A stretch of 64,000 nucleotides of DNA from NCBI GenBank assembly GCA_038502055.1, contig JAXRKN010000036.1, forward strand, positions 3,534,001-3,598,000. The letters run 5' to 3'. A program made the translations under genes and the position numbers. Of the stretch, positions 39,903 through 56,105 are shown piece by piece. Position 1 is the first letter of the stretch; each line of letters begins with the position of its first letter. The DNA comes from Tanytarsus gracilentus (lineage: Eukaryota; Arthropoda; Insecta; Diptera; Chironomidae). The notes below the pieces were generated by a model. The model saw only the letters and a list, made by a program, of their open reading frames with translations. It was not told the origin of the DNA and did not search any database.

Positions 39903-41235
39903 GGATTAAAGACCCCAATTTCAATCACTAAATTCAACACCCCAATTTCGATCACTTTTGTTTTACATAATTTTTCACGTTTCCTTAACTCCAAAAATTC
40001 TGAAAAAATTCTGAGATATAGTCAAACTTTTGCAGTATCAAAAAATAATTTTTTTAAAATTTTTCAAGCATGTCTCATGCTTATAATAACCCAAACAAAT
40101 TTACCCATACAAATGTAACCATCACATTAATGATGTTCAAAATGACTCTAAGGCTTTTCTTGTCGTGCTGATGTAATTTTTAACGTGAACTAGAGACTCT
40201 AATGCATCTTTCAAGCATCAAAGAATTTCAAATTTCAGTTACTTTGTAGTCTAAAAATGCTCTTAAACTCACAACTTTTGTCCGATCACTTTCTGTCTCA
40301 AATTCGATCAAGAGAATGAAGAAAGTAGTCTTTGAAAATTTTAGAATTAATTTTTTTCCCACTCTTCATGAATTCTTCAAAAAAGGAACTTTTAATGAGA
40401 AATATTCTTTAAAAAGTTTAAAAATGTCAAGAGTCAGCCTAAGACATGCTTAAAACAGCGAAAAAAATTTGAAGTGGTGTAACACTTATATGCTCGTGAT
40501 TCCGTTGGTCTGTCTATGGCTTCGAGATCTCGGCCCCTGGACCAGCTAGAGACTTCGGGTTTTCGCCAGATCGTAGCTCTGAGGCTCTAGTCAGCCATTT
40601 TAGGAGTTTTTTGAGCAGTGACCAAAGGTCATGCCACGGACAGCCATAATGTTCATTTTTCATGCAAATTTTCTCTTATATGACTTCATGGGTATCGTTG
40701 AACTCATAATTGGACCAGGAGCCGATTGACATAGATGTTGGTGCTTGAACTGGATTATTTTTTACTGGATGTTGGTTTCCACTGGATGTTGTTCCTCCAC
40801 TGAGTTGTTCCTCCATGAGTTGTTCTCCATGAAAGTTGTTCCTTCTGGTTGTTCTCCGAGTTTTTCGGTGTTTTTGTTGGAAGAAGTTCCCCTTTTCTCA
40901 AAATTTTAAAAAGGCGGATTGTTTGTTTCCAGGTGTATATAAATAATTATTCTCTATATATATATATGCCGCGGGACGTTAATTCTAATTAATTATATAA
41001 GATCAATTTGCGATGTTCGAATTGGAATCTTGTGATGAGATTGGTCGGAAACATTTTATGATTTTAGCTATGAAAGGGTTGCTCAAAAATTAAATAAAAT
41101 ATCTCAAATTAAAGAAGAAGAACAAAGCACTATTCTGAAATTTCAACCTTAATTATTCCTTGCCAAAAAAGGTGCAAAATTCTTCACAATTTCATTGAAT
41201 TTTGCAAAAATGATCGAAATTGGGGCCTTTAATCC
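39903..41235. mobile_element. Non-autonomous Tc1/mariner-like element with TA duplication
   Basis: Terminal inverted repeats of 25 bp (39903-39927 and 41211-41235) share GGATTAAAG, then A or G, then CCCCAATTTC, with 23 of 25 positions equal. Each end abuts TA (39901-39902, 41236-41237), the target site of Tc1/mariner elements. The left end carries a second partial copy of the CCCCAATTTCGATCA motif at 39941-39955. The 1.33-kb interior has no usable open frame, so it lacks transposase. It has a less AT-rich patch (about 40490-40660), a degenerate tandem array of GTTGTTCCTCCA-like units (about 40766-40870) and a TA run near 40957-40967. Superfamily assignment rests on the TA site only. Confidence 0.7.
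40766..40870. repeat. Degenerate tandem repeat inside the transposon
   Basis: Successive imperfect copies of ACTGGATGTTGG/T and GTTGTTCCTCCA(C/T)GA, four to six units, drifting in sequence. It lies within the TA-flanked element and is distinct from the surrounding DNA. Confidence 0.6.
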
Positions 41236-41550
41236 TAATAAAGTTAAGTTAAATTTAAAAAATTTAGGATTCTTCAAAATGTCCTCGAAAATATTTCACA
41301 TCAAATCTTCACATAAAAAATTTATTTCTTAATTTAAAGTTCTGTCATCTTCATATTTATTCATATTAATTCATTAAATATTCATAAACATCAGTCTTTA
41401 CATATTTATAGTAACTATTTGACTTTACATCAAGACGATAACGTTTTTGTTTTAAATTGACATCTCTCAAGTGTTGAGTGAGAATATATTTTAGTATCGA
41501 TTGAGTCATCTGAAGATAGAGACCTCGTCTGTGCATTTGCATTATAATCT

Positions 41551-41580
41551 TATAAAAGGTTTAAGTTCGTTATTCAGTAA
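41551..41580 (+). promoter_or_regulatory. TATA box and initiator of the potassium channel gene
   Basis: TATAAAAG at 41551-41558 is followed by TTCAGTA with A at 41576, a fly-type initiator 25 bp downstream. It lies about 420 bp before the channel start codon and is the best promoter candidate between the transposon and the gene. The rest of 41238-41993 would be flank and 5' UTR. Confidence 0.5.
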
Positions 41581-41993
41581 TTAATTCAACTTATTGAACA
41601 TAACTTTATTTTATCAACATCAACCACGTGGGACTGACACTAAATTTGCTCGTATGTGAGAAGAAAAACTTTTTCATGAATGAATTTTCCGATTTTCTCT
41701 CGATATTATAAATTTTCTCTTCTTTCCGTCGATAAGTAACGCAAGAAGTGTAGTAACAGAGAATTTTCAAATTTTCTCAGTTGCCGCGGTCGCCTCAAAG
41801 CGTTTGGACGAGGAAAAATTTTCAGAAGAAAAACTAAAATAAAACTCACAAAAGAAAAAAAATACTTTGCCAGTTCTTTTCATGAGAAAATTGAATGCCG
41901 CTTAATTATCTCGCGTAGACGAAATTAGTCGGCGATAATAATAAAGAGCACATCAATTAAGCCTCGTGTGCACACCTAAAGAAAGAAAAAAAA

Positions 41994-44900
41994 ATGGGTG
42001 ACGATGATGACATTTTTGTAAAGCGTGTTGATTTTGAAGTAAACAATAATGACACAGCTGTCAACAGTGCAGCATCGCCCTTGCTGGCGAATGGAGTCGA
42101 CCCGAGTGATTTGGAAAAGTTAGAGAAAAAGAGCGATGAGGCGACGAAAAAGAAGCCCACGACATGCTGTGGAAAATTTATGGCATTTTTAGAGAAATTC
42201 GGAATTAAAACTGCACTCGGTCATGCCAGTTTGCTGTTCGGATTGGGACTTTATTGTTACCTAGGTGGTTGGGTAAGTTTGGTGGTGGATTAATTAAGTT
42301 CGTTTTCACGGAAGTTTTTAATTTTTCATGAAAACTAATCACATCCGCATGTCTAATGACTTAAGTCAAATCTGGGCTTTATCGTGCCACAAATTTATCG
42401 TGAAATTAATTAAACAAATTTTTCATTTCCCTCCCACTGCGTATGGCTGGTTCAGTCTAATCGTTCTGCATTTACATTTAAGCGTCCGAAAGGAATAATT
42501 TTTTTCTACGCTTTTTTTATTGTGTGCAGAAAAAAAACTACATTGTGAAGTTGTGCCGATGTGTAACGCGATCTATTTTTATTTCGATGTGAAAAAGCTC
42601 GCATGTGCTCTCTTTGCTAATGAACACAATTGTAACAATCAAAAACCCACGGATAATCTGAAGGAATAATGTTAATTTTTTTTAGTAGGAAAACTCATGA
42701 AAAATTACCGAGAAAATTAGAATTCATAGAAAATCATTAAAATTCTTATTTTTTTTAACAAAATTTAAAAATTGAGAAATTTTTGACCCCATAAATTTTT
42801 TCCTTCTAAATTTCCTTTCGAAATGTCACTGAAATCCGAGAAGCCCAATTACCCAAGATTTATTGCTAACGCTCATAGTTTCAGCATCATCAAAAGAGTT
42901 TTTCCTCCTCCAACCCATAATAATTTGAAACGTCCAATTAAATGTCATGTCGCACACGAAAAAAAAATTTGTGTGAAAACGCTTAAGCGAGAATCAAATA
43001 AAAGTTAAAAAGTTATGACTAAAAATGAGGAAACATTCTCACCTGCTCATTTAATCCAATTAATTTCCACAAACTCAACAACACGATTTGTCGTCAATGT
43101 GGTGGACAATAAAAGTTTATGATTTGTTTTCTTTTCAAGCGTCCTTGCAATGGCGTACAGTGATGGGAAAAATAATTATGGTTTTTTAAGTTTTATAAAT
43201 TCATAAATTTAATAATTTTTTGTCTTCAAACATTCCCACGTGTTGATCATTTCTTTCCTTCCATAATATTTTATGTCATGACATTTATTTTCAAGCAGTC
43301 AATTTAGCAAACAAATAAATTTTTTCTTCCATGAAATGGCATTGAGAATGGTAATAAGATGGACTTTATGATATTTTCCGGCTAGAAAGTTTTCTGCGGA
43401 AAACAATAAAGAAAGTTTTTGCGGACTTCTTAAAGATCTAATCAGGCTCGAAAAATTATTATGTGAATATTTTTCTCAATTGAATTGTGAATGAAAATTC
43501 TAAGTCATCAATTTCATTTTGGCCAATAAACTCATGTCGCACAGTGAAAGCGTTTCATTAAAGAGAAATTTATCAGAAATTTTGGATCGATGCCAAAAAA
43601 GGATTCGACTCGCATGTCTAACAATCTCGAGGAATTTTTAATACAAATTTTTTAACAAATTTTTGTTGCGTTTAAATAAATTAAACTTCATTCGAAATAT
43701 TAAATTCAAATTTATTTTCTCGCGAACACTCAATTAACGGTCAATGAGGCATAAATCTCTCATCGTGATGCATCATTCCGTCTCCGTTGTTCGTGAAACA
43801 GAAGAAACATTATAAACGCCATAAAGATTCTATTTTTAGTGTGTCGAGTCAGAAAGTTTAAATAGCGATTTTTCTTTATTTTTCTTTACTCGAAAAAATG
43901 GTCCAGGGTGCTGTGTTTAAAATTTTATTCATTCTTTGAGCGCTGCAATTAAAATTTGTATTATTTAATTAATCGCAAACTTTAAGGTTTAATTTTTAAG
44001 AAAAATAATTTTTAAAACTCCCAAATTTTCCGGCCAACCCCTCAAAATTTTCTATACACTTTCATCTTCATCTCGAATTTTTCATACAGAGCGCCGAAAA
44101 AAAAAGAACTTTAAGATAAACAGAAATGTGAAATGAGAATGATGTGTGAGAGCTCAAAGGTAATTTTCCTCTAGATATTTGAGTGAACTCCACGATGATG
44201 AGCAATGATATGCTTTCAATCATACCCGAATTGCTACAAAATGATTGTTTACACGCTCACATATGAAATGTTTAAATGTTTTTCCTCATCAAGTAATTAA
44301 TAAATGGATGGGATGAAAGAATTGATGTGATTGCCCATTGATGTGTCTTTGAGATGAATTTATGAGCTGTTTATTGATCGTTTATGTTCATTAGAAAATC
44401 GTCAGAGATTTAAATGTGAAAATTCTACATTTTAACTGTATAAAGAGGTTAATATAAGCGCACACAAATGAGAGGTCTATAAAAATCCACTTAATATCCT
44501 CCAAAGTAGCTAAACAACATAGAAATTAGTAAGAAAGGAAAAGCTATTTTTCCCTTTTACATTTATTTTTTAATTTGCTCCATTAAGAAAATTTTCTCAT
44601 TCATTCACGCGAATGAACTCAAACATTTTACAGAGCTGAGTTGCAAAATGCGACGAAGAAAATTTTAAATTTATTTTTTTACCGGCGGTGATTAATTGAT
44701 TCTAAAATAAAATACATATGTTTCGTCATTTTGTGCATTAAAAATTATCACTTCTTCTTCATTTTACTTTGAGGAAGATTTGTAATAAGTTTTTTAAAAA
44801 ATGTGTCAAAATTCTAATTAAAATAAATTAGTGGGAAATTGATAAAAATTAAAATTTGTTCATCATAAAAATTTAAACAACATGTTTATGAAACTACAAA

Positions 44901-46674
44901 ACTTTATGTACACAGTTGTTACTTAAAATTTATTTTTTAGTATTTTTTATTGAATTCATGAATGAATCAATCATTTTTGTACTGAATTTTGATCCGACAA
45001 GACGTTTTAAAAATGAAAATTGCAATTGGAATTTTTTTGTTCTTCTTTTTGATTTTTGCGACTGCTGCACAAGGTGAATTAAAGAAACAAGTGTTTTTAA
45101 TTTTTTTAATTGTAAAATTTTATATCTCAGAGACAACGACCACAACTGAAGCTCCAAATCCTCCGGCAAATCCCTTTGTCGCTGCTTTAAATTACATTAT
45201 TTGTATGTTTGAAAATTTTATGCCAGCTTTGCAAGCACAAAGTTTTACATTGTTCAATGCTTGTGGAAATCCTCCAACAGCTTAATGAATAAATAAATTA
45301 AAAAAGTTTTATTCAAAATTTGTTTACTAATAAGACAATTTTTATTTTGAAATAAAACCTTTGACAAATTATTTTTAAAGAGAATTTCAATTTTTACCCT
45401 TCAGGTGTTTGTTCAGCTCGAATATCCAGCTCTTAAACAAAACGAGCAAGAGTTGCGTTTACATATTTCGTTACAACGAAAAACATTTATTGAAGACATA
45501 ATTTACGCACACCAAAATGGCGAACTCGATGCTGATTATTTGACAGAACAGCTTCAGTATTACGAAGAAATTGCGGAAGCTGCAGTTCAAGGAAATCTTC
45601 AGCTTGCCAACACTAATGCAGATATCACAGAAGCCTTTCCCGTTCAGTCGGAAAAATGGACAATCCTTCAAGCGATTTTCTTTGCATCAACAATCTGCAC
45701 GACCATTGGTAAGAAATTCTTAACATTTCAGGAGAATTTTAGATAGTTCAGAATAAAATTGATTGGAAATTTCTAAAATATTTTAAGATGTTTAAAAAAA
45801 TTTAATTATTTCTTAATTGTCTTAATATTTTTTTAAGGTTACGGCAACATTGCGCCAGAGACTTTTGAGGGCCGTCTCTTCTGCATAATTTTCGCAATTT
45901 TTGGTCTTCCATTCACTCTCACAGTCATTGCTGATTACGGTCAAATTTTTGCAAATATAGTGTCAGCAGTGGCAAAGAAATGCAAATCGCTAAGTGAGTT
46001 CAAATTTTTCTACTAAACTTTAATAAAATTAATTTTTGCTAGAAATGTGCAACAAGGATTCAAAAATGAGAAAAATGCGGGGTCGCAAATGGCTTTATGC
46101 GATTGGTGCTGTCATGTTTTTGGGAATTTATCTTTCCGTGGGTGCAGCAGTGCTCCAACGATTTGAAAAATGGACATTCTTTGAGGGTTTCTACTTCAGT
46201 TTCATCACCATGACCACAATCGGTCTCGGCGATCTTGTTCCCAGCGAAACTTTGATTCTTTTATGCACAATTTACATTCTCATTGGTCTCGCACTCACCA
46301 GCACAATTATCGAGCTTGTGAGACGGCAATATGTGAGAAGTTGGCAAAAGCTTCAGCAACTTAAGCTCGGCTCATTTGCTGATTCATTGCGACTTCTCGG
46401 TGCTCACCATGGTGCTATCGATATAAATGATTTGAAGTCGATTCTCTCAGTCGTAAGTGTCCTTGAATGTTGGATATAAAATTTTATTGACACATGATTT
46501 TTTTATAAGGTTTCGATGAACAAGCGTCGTGGCAGTAAGAGCGATAAAAAGGAAGATGATAAGGACATTGATACACTGGAGGCATTGACGAAAGCAATTT
46601 TGAGGGAAGTTAAAATCAAGCAAATGGAAAAACCAAAACTCGTTCAAATCATAATTTACGAGTCTTCTGTTTAG
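41994..46674 (+). CDS. Two-pore-domain (K2P) potassium channel subunit
   Basis: Background (leak) potassium channel of the plasma membrane. Exons: 41994-42272, 45405-45708, 45838-45993, 46043-46452 and 46510-46674, 437 residues, all in phase. The cytoplasmic N-terminus (MGDDDD...) is followed by M1 (about 75-100, split by the 3.1-kb first intron) and a long extracellular loop. Pore 1 has the filter TTIGYGN (192-198; its first glycine codon is split by an intron), and M2/M3 follow. Pore 2 has TTIGLGD (304-310), typical of TWIK-like second pores, then M4 and a 110-residue cytoplasmic tail ending in a Lys/Glu-rich segment. It resembles the fly group containing sandman and galene, but I cannot assign an orthologue. 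AATAAA at 46737 is a likely poly(A) signal. Intron 1 contains a separate secreted-peptide gene. Confidence 0.93.
42273..45012. other. First intron of the K2P channel, non-coding part
   Basis: AT-rich with no supported exon; the short frame at 42823-43008 is not convincing. Its last 400 bases lead into a nested small gene, so a promoter may lie here, though I see no clear TATA/Inr pair. Confidence 0.45.
45013..45285 (+). CDS. Nested small secreted protein (71 residues)
   Basis: Two exons, 45013-45073 and 45131-45285, joined across a 57-bp GT-AG intron (G|GTGAAT...TCTCAG|AG) in phase. The first exon encodes a textbook signal peptide: MKIAIGIFLFFFLIFATAAQ, positive start, long hydrophobic core, small residues at the cleavage site. 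The mature part begins with a Thr-rich stretch (ETTTTTEAPNPPANP) that could be O-glycosylated. It then has an amphipathic segment with two cysteines (about residues 40 and 65) that could form one disulphide. AATAAA (45288) begins three bases after the stop codon. It lies in the first intron of the K2P channel, same strand, 120 bp before channel exon 2. It resembles short secreted peptides of insect glands or gut in layout only; I know no homologue. Confidence 0.65.
   Translation: MKIAIGIFLFFFLIFATAAQGELKKQVFLIFLIVKFYISETTTTTEAPNPPANPFVAALNYIICMFENFMPALQAQSFTLFNACGNPPTA
45288..45293 (+). terminator. Poly(A) signal of the nested secreted-peptide gene
   Basis: AATAAA lies directly after the stop codon, followed by a second overlapping AATAAA. 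This supports a separate transcript that ends before channel exon 2 at 45405. Confidence 0.5.
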
Positions 46675-47412
46675 GTGACAAACTTTAGCATTTAAATTTC
46701 TATGTAAATTTTCACGTTTAACAAATTTTAATGTTTAATAAAAATTATGCAGAAAAATATTTTAGTTAATTTTTTGAATATTAAAAATTTAAATTTATGT
46801 CCAATTTACGAGCATTTACCCTAAAAAAATTAAAACTCAAATTAAATATTTTTATCAACTTTATTGTAAACATTTTTTTTGTAATGAATTCATGTGAGAA
46901 TCATTTAATTTGTTCAATATTTTTTAAGGCTATGAATAAAAGATTAAAAGAAGAATTTTAGAAAATTTTGAGCATCATTTTTCAAGGTGTATGTGTATTT
47001 TATAGAGGATTAAAAATGAAAAACCCATGCCTAAAGGTAACTATAAAAGGGTTCATTTGAAAATTTCATAAACTTTAGTTGAGGAAAATTAAAAATGTGT
47101 CATAAATTTTTTATTCAATAATTTTTACAAAAAAGTTCTTTAGAAAATCCTCAAATAATTTAAAAAACTTTCAATCACCCCAAAAAAAATTCTTAATTCT
47201 AATAAAAATGAAAACGATGCGATATAAATTACTGAAAATATTCGATTGTTCACATGAGAATCTTTAGGCAAAAAAAATTTCACCATCCCTTAACACATAA
47301 GTTTTATTCGGAGACCTCAATGATGGCCTTTAAACTCTTCTATTCAGTAACAAGAAACCCAATTTAGTAAAAAGACGATTACAGATTTGAGCAAGGTAAT
47401 AAAGTGCAGTTT
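46675..47412. other. Convergent intergenic region, K2P and CYP4G 3' ends
   Basis: AT-rich. AATAAA at 46737-46742 fits the channel transcript. The minus-strand P450 ends at 47413, and TTTATT motifs below it (for example near 47110) may be its poly(A) signals. No other feature seen. Confidence 0.45.
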
Positions 47413-52363
<4,951 letters not shown>

Positions 52364-53069
52364 TTCGAAAATATAGCTGAATGCAACGCTATTTAAGAAA
52401 ATTTTGTCACTTGAATTTTAATCACTTCACTTTTTCTCTCCACTCCGATCCGATCCGAGCGACAATAGAAATAATTTTAACGGCAAATGCCTCACGACAA
52501 TTGTCTTATATAGCTTTTCCTTTACGCTTTACGTTCACGTGCGCTCAGTCAAAGTTTTATCGTAGCACTAGCTCACTTATCATGCGTCCACTTTCTTCTC
52601 TAAAGTGATTTTGTCTCTAACTCTCTCGATTAGGTGCAATTCTAAAAAAATGTTTTGCGAGAGTGATGCAGAACTTTTTTGCTACTGATTTTAAAAAATT
52701 AATTTTAATTCTGAAAAAAGTATTAAAAGTAAAAAATATTTTATTTTTTCTAATTTTTTTAAATTTCACTGATTTTATTCAAAAAATTAAAAAATTAAAT
52801 ATTTAGTGAAATTTAAAATGAATAAAAAGAAAGTTTAAAAAAAAGTTAAAAAGACGTTTTTTCATGGTATATTTATTTTTCTAATTTTAGGATTCGAACC
52901 ATAATTTCTACAATTTACAAATTTTTTTCTTTTCATCACTTTTTATTTTATCCGTTATAAAGATTAATTTAAACAGCGACATTTCTCAGTCACTCCACCC
53001 TTAATAAAATCTCTGCCTCTGTTTTTATCGTGAATTTTTTCGATAATGCAGTAAAAATCAAAAATTGCA
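52364..53069. other. Divergent promoter region, CYP4G and Rabenosyn-5
   Basis: Holds the CYP4G leader and TATA box on the right-to-left strand and, from about 52620, very AT-rich DNA up to the Rabenosyn-5 start. No TATA/Inr pair was recognised for Rabenosyn-5, as is common for housekeeping genes. Confidence 0.45.
52505..52512 (-). promoter_or_regulatory. TATA box of the CYP4G gene
   Basis: On the minus strand TATATAAG lies about 145 bp before the start codon. It is followed by an AT-poor leader with a repeated GGATC motif (about 52445-52456). A start site would be expected near 52480. Spacing and sequence are good; the initiator is not clear. Confidence 0.5.
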
Positions 53070-55484
53070 ATGGACAGTGATGAAATAGTGGAAGGCTTCA
53101 TTTGTCCGATATGTCGAAGTGATGAGAAGAATGTTGAGACATTGTTGAAGCATTTTGATGAGCAGCATTCAGAGGAAAAAGACTTAATTTCGACTTTTAA
53201 GGATGTCTTTAAGATAGCCACGAAAAAAATTTTAAATTTAGATGAAAATGAATTTTCGAGGACATTTGACAGCACGCTAAAAACCAGCAAGTCGCTGCTT
53301 TCATCGAATCCATTCCAAGAAATTGAGTTCATTGATGAGCGACAGGAGGTTGGTACCTTTGTCGATCATTTTCTCTTTTTCAAAGACATTAGAAATCCTC
53401 GAATAGAAAGATACGCAACTGAGACAAATAAGTTGATAATTCGTCTGGATAAATTGCTCACCAATCGACCAACTGAAACCCAAAAAATTAAAGAACATGA
53501 ACAAAATGTAAGAACTTAAATTTATTTTTAAATATTTTAATCAATTATTTCATTTTAGCTCATTCCATGGATCGACGGCAAATTAGTCAAACTCTGTCCA
53601 TCGTGTGCTAAAAGTTTCTTCTTAACACGTCGACAACACCACTGTCGCCTATGTGGATCAATTATGTGCAATGAATGCTCTCACTTTCTTTCGATTGATG
53701 AGTCGAGTGAGTTTCTTAAAAATATCCTTAATTAATAATTTTAAAAAAATCATTACAAAACACATTGGCGCGTTTAGTGTTAAAAATACGTCAAAATTAT
53801 AAAATTGAATGAATTATGTTGGCACCGGCTATTTAAACCTAGCTTAATTTTTTTTCTTCAAGAAATCCCATCCTTAATGGCCTTTAAGGGACCTATTTAA
53901 ATTTTTTTTATGGTCATCTTTAAAATACTTTTTTAAATTATTAAGAACCTTTAGCAGGACCTGATTAAGGAAGAAAAACTATTTTGAGTTCAAAAAGTTA
54001 TCATAAGTTTTTAAAATCATCGGCATTATCCATGTACGAGCATATAAAATCGTTTATTGAGGACAATTAACAAAGACTACTTTATACCAAAATCCAATTT
54101 ATATGAAACTCCATACAAAAGAGTGAAAATTTGAGTCACATTCAAACTCAAATATCTCATCAAGCCGCAAATTACCGCAGCCAAAACTAGTGTTAAGTTA
54201 AAGCTTGATTCATTTTCTACAAGGTTTCATGCTTCGTTAGAGGTTCCCGTTGGTTCCACTAAGTGTAGAGCAGTTTTAGTATGTTGGTGTTTGTGCATTT
54301 TTCAAACATGAATTTTAGGCAGTTCCAACACTTTATGGTCCTTTTTTAAAAATTAACTTGAAACTTTAGAGCATTGTCCACCAAAATAATCAGTCATGAT
54401 GACCAAATTGTTTTCTAAACTCTTTTAAAGAGGGTTTTCAAAAAATTGCTGTTTTTTGCAAACTCAAACGGGTTCAACTTTGAAGCTCATTTCCGACTAA
54501 TTTTTGCTCCATGAAGTAAAATATAACTAAGGGAGTTGGTAGAGCAGGTGACAAAGAATAATTTTTAAGCGTAATCTAAATGAAAGCAACACTTGCAATT
54601 TTTGAATTATGACGTTTTTTTTCATATTTTCACCCCAATGTGCAATTAATATAAATTTTTTAGTGTCAATCATAAATCCACAACAAGAGCAACAAAAACC
54701 AAATTCCAGCTCGGATATTATCCTAAAAGAGCCGGAAGATTCCATTCGACTTTGTGAGCATTGCTTGCATTTACTCGAGACTCGTAAAGAGATGCAAGAT
54801 AGTCGATTGTCGAGACCAATCATCACAAAACTCTATGACCGTATTGAGACAGTTAAGAAGGAAGTCATGCCTGACATCAAAATGTATGAAAAAATCATTG
54901 ACTCTCTATATACTGGCGATTCCGTTTATACTTTGGCTGATGCTGGTGCTTTGCGAGGTAAAATTGGAGCAACTGCCGAAGCACTTGATGACCTCAGCAA
55001 GAAAGTCCTGACACTGAAATGCGCACAAGGCAGCAGAGAAGAAGCTTTGCAAAAAAGCCTTCGGATAGCGGTCATTAAATTTATTAAGGAAAACATGTTG
55101 ACACTTCCACCGATTCCAGTTGAAGAGGAGATTAAAAAAATTCAACAAAAAAGAATTTTAGAGTTGAATCAAAAAATTGCTCGTGATCGTCGATTAGCTC
55201 AAGAGGCGTTCGACAGATATGAGTTGAGTGGTAATTCCGGCTATCCCGCAACTACATCGTCAGCTAAGAAAACAGTTGTCAAGTCAGTCGACAATTGGAG
55301 TGGTTATCAGCAGCAGCAGCTACCGAGCAATGCCACTGATCCATTGATAGAACAAATTAACATTATTCAAGGCTACATTAAGCAAGCGCGAGATGCTATG
55401 AGGTTTGAGGAGATTGAGACGCTGGAAGCGAATTTAAAGGAACTAAAGCATGAATTTTGGCTTCGTAATCAACAGAAAAATTAA
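53070..55484 (+). CDS. Rbsn-5: Rabenosyn-5, FYVE-domain Rab5 effector of early endosomes
   Basis: Binds PI(3)P and Rab5 on early endosomes and works with Vps45 in fusion and recycling. Exons: 53070-53507, 53559-53706 and 54664-55484, 468 residues, in phase. The N-terminal C2H2 finger uses C12, C15, H28 and H33, as in the family. An NPF motif near residue 85 (SSNPFQ) could bind EH-domain proteins. The FYVE domain (about 147-225) has WIDG, CPSC, RRQHHCRLCG and a final LCEHC; the last pair is encoded in exon 3 after a 957-bp intron, and the reading is restored only by splicing. The C-terminal coiled coil (IEQINIIQGYIKQARDAMRF) is the Rab-binding domain. The tail is shorter than in vertebrates but similar to other flies. 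AATAAA at 55534 fits as poly(A) signal. Confidence 0.93.
53707..54663. other. Second intron of Rabenosyn-5
   Basis: At 957 bp this is much longer than the gene's other intron (51 bp). The sequence from about 53760 to 54560 is less AT-rich than its neighbours and may be an old insertion, but I found no terminal repeats or target duplication. Confidence 0.35.
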
Positions 55485-56105
55485 TGCTTAATTATTTATT
55501 GCTAAATAATCCGTAATATGTATTCGAAAGAGAAATAAAAATTATTTTATACACTGAAATAAGAGTAACGGCCGAAATTTATTTGAATCTTTTTGAAAAA
55601 TGGTGTTTGAATTTCGGGGTGTCGTTAATAAAGAAGAAGAATGAAACTTATTTTTATGCTTTTAAACGATCTGATTCGATGAGATAAATAATTAGCTAGA
55701 TATCAAATAAATTAATGAAACTAGCCTTAAAAAAACTTTCTCAAATTTAATTAAAATTAGCGAATTTTTTCATCATCCTTTTATCGGATTTCAAAAAGTT
55801 CAAAAAAGTTTGTTTACCTCCTGAAAAAATCGAGAATTTGTGCACAACCAAACATTTTTAAACTTTTTCAATCAGCTCCAAAGTTAAATTTGTCAAAATT
55901 GTGGGTTAAAGTGACGGTGGCGTGCAGCATCATAATTTCACCTCCAATGTGAGTCAAATCACCTTTCGAATTATTTCAAATTTAATTTTTTCCGAAAATC
56001 GATTTTTATGAGGAAATTGAAAAAGTGCTTAAATTCCTATGAAAATGTACAATAGATTTATTTGTGGTCATGTTTAAGGCATTACAGAAAAAGCTCCAAT
56101 GTTAG
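55485..56105. other. Convergent intergenic region
   Basis: Contains the Rabenosyn-5 poly(A) signal (AATAAA at 55534-55539). On the other strand it holds the 3' UTR of the gene ending at 56106 (TTTATT at 56057-56062 reads AATAAA on the minus strand). Nothing else recognised. Confidence 0.45.

Noticed and set aside
52889..52899. GGATTCGAACC resembling a tRNA B box on the minus strand
   Set aside because: No matching A box or acceptor stem within tRNA distance.
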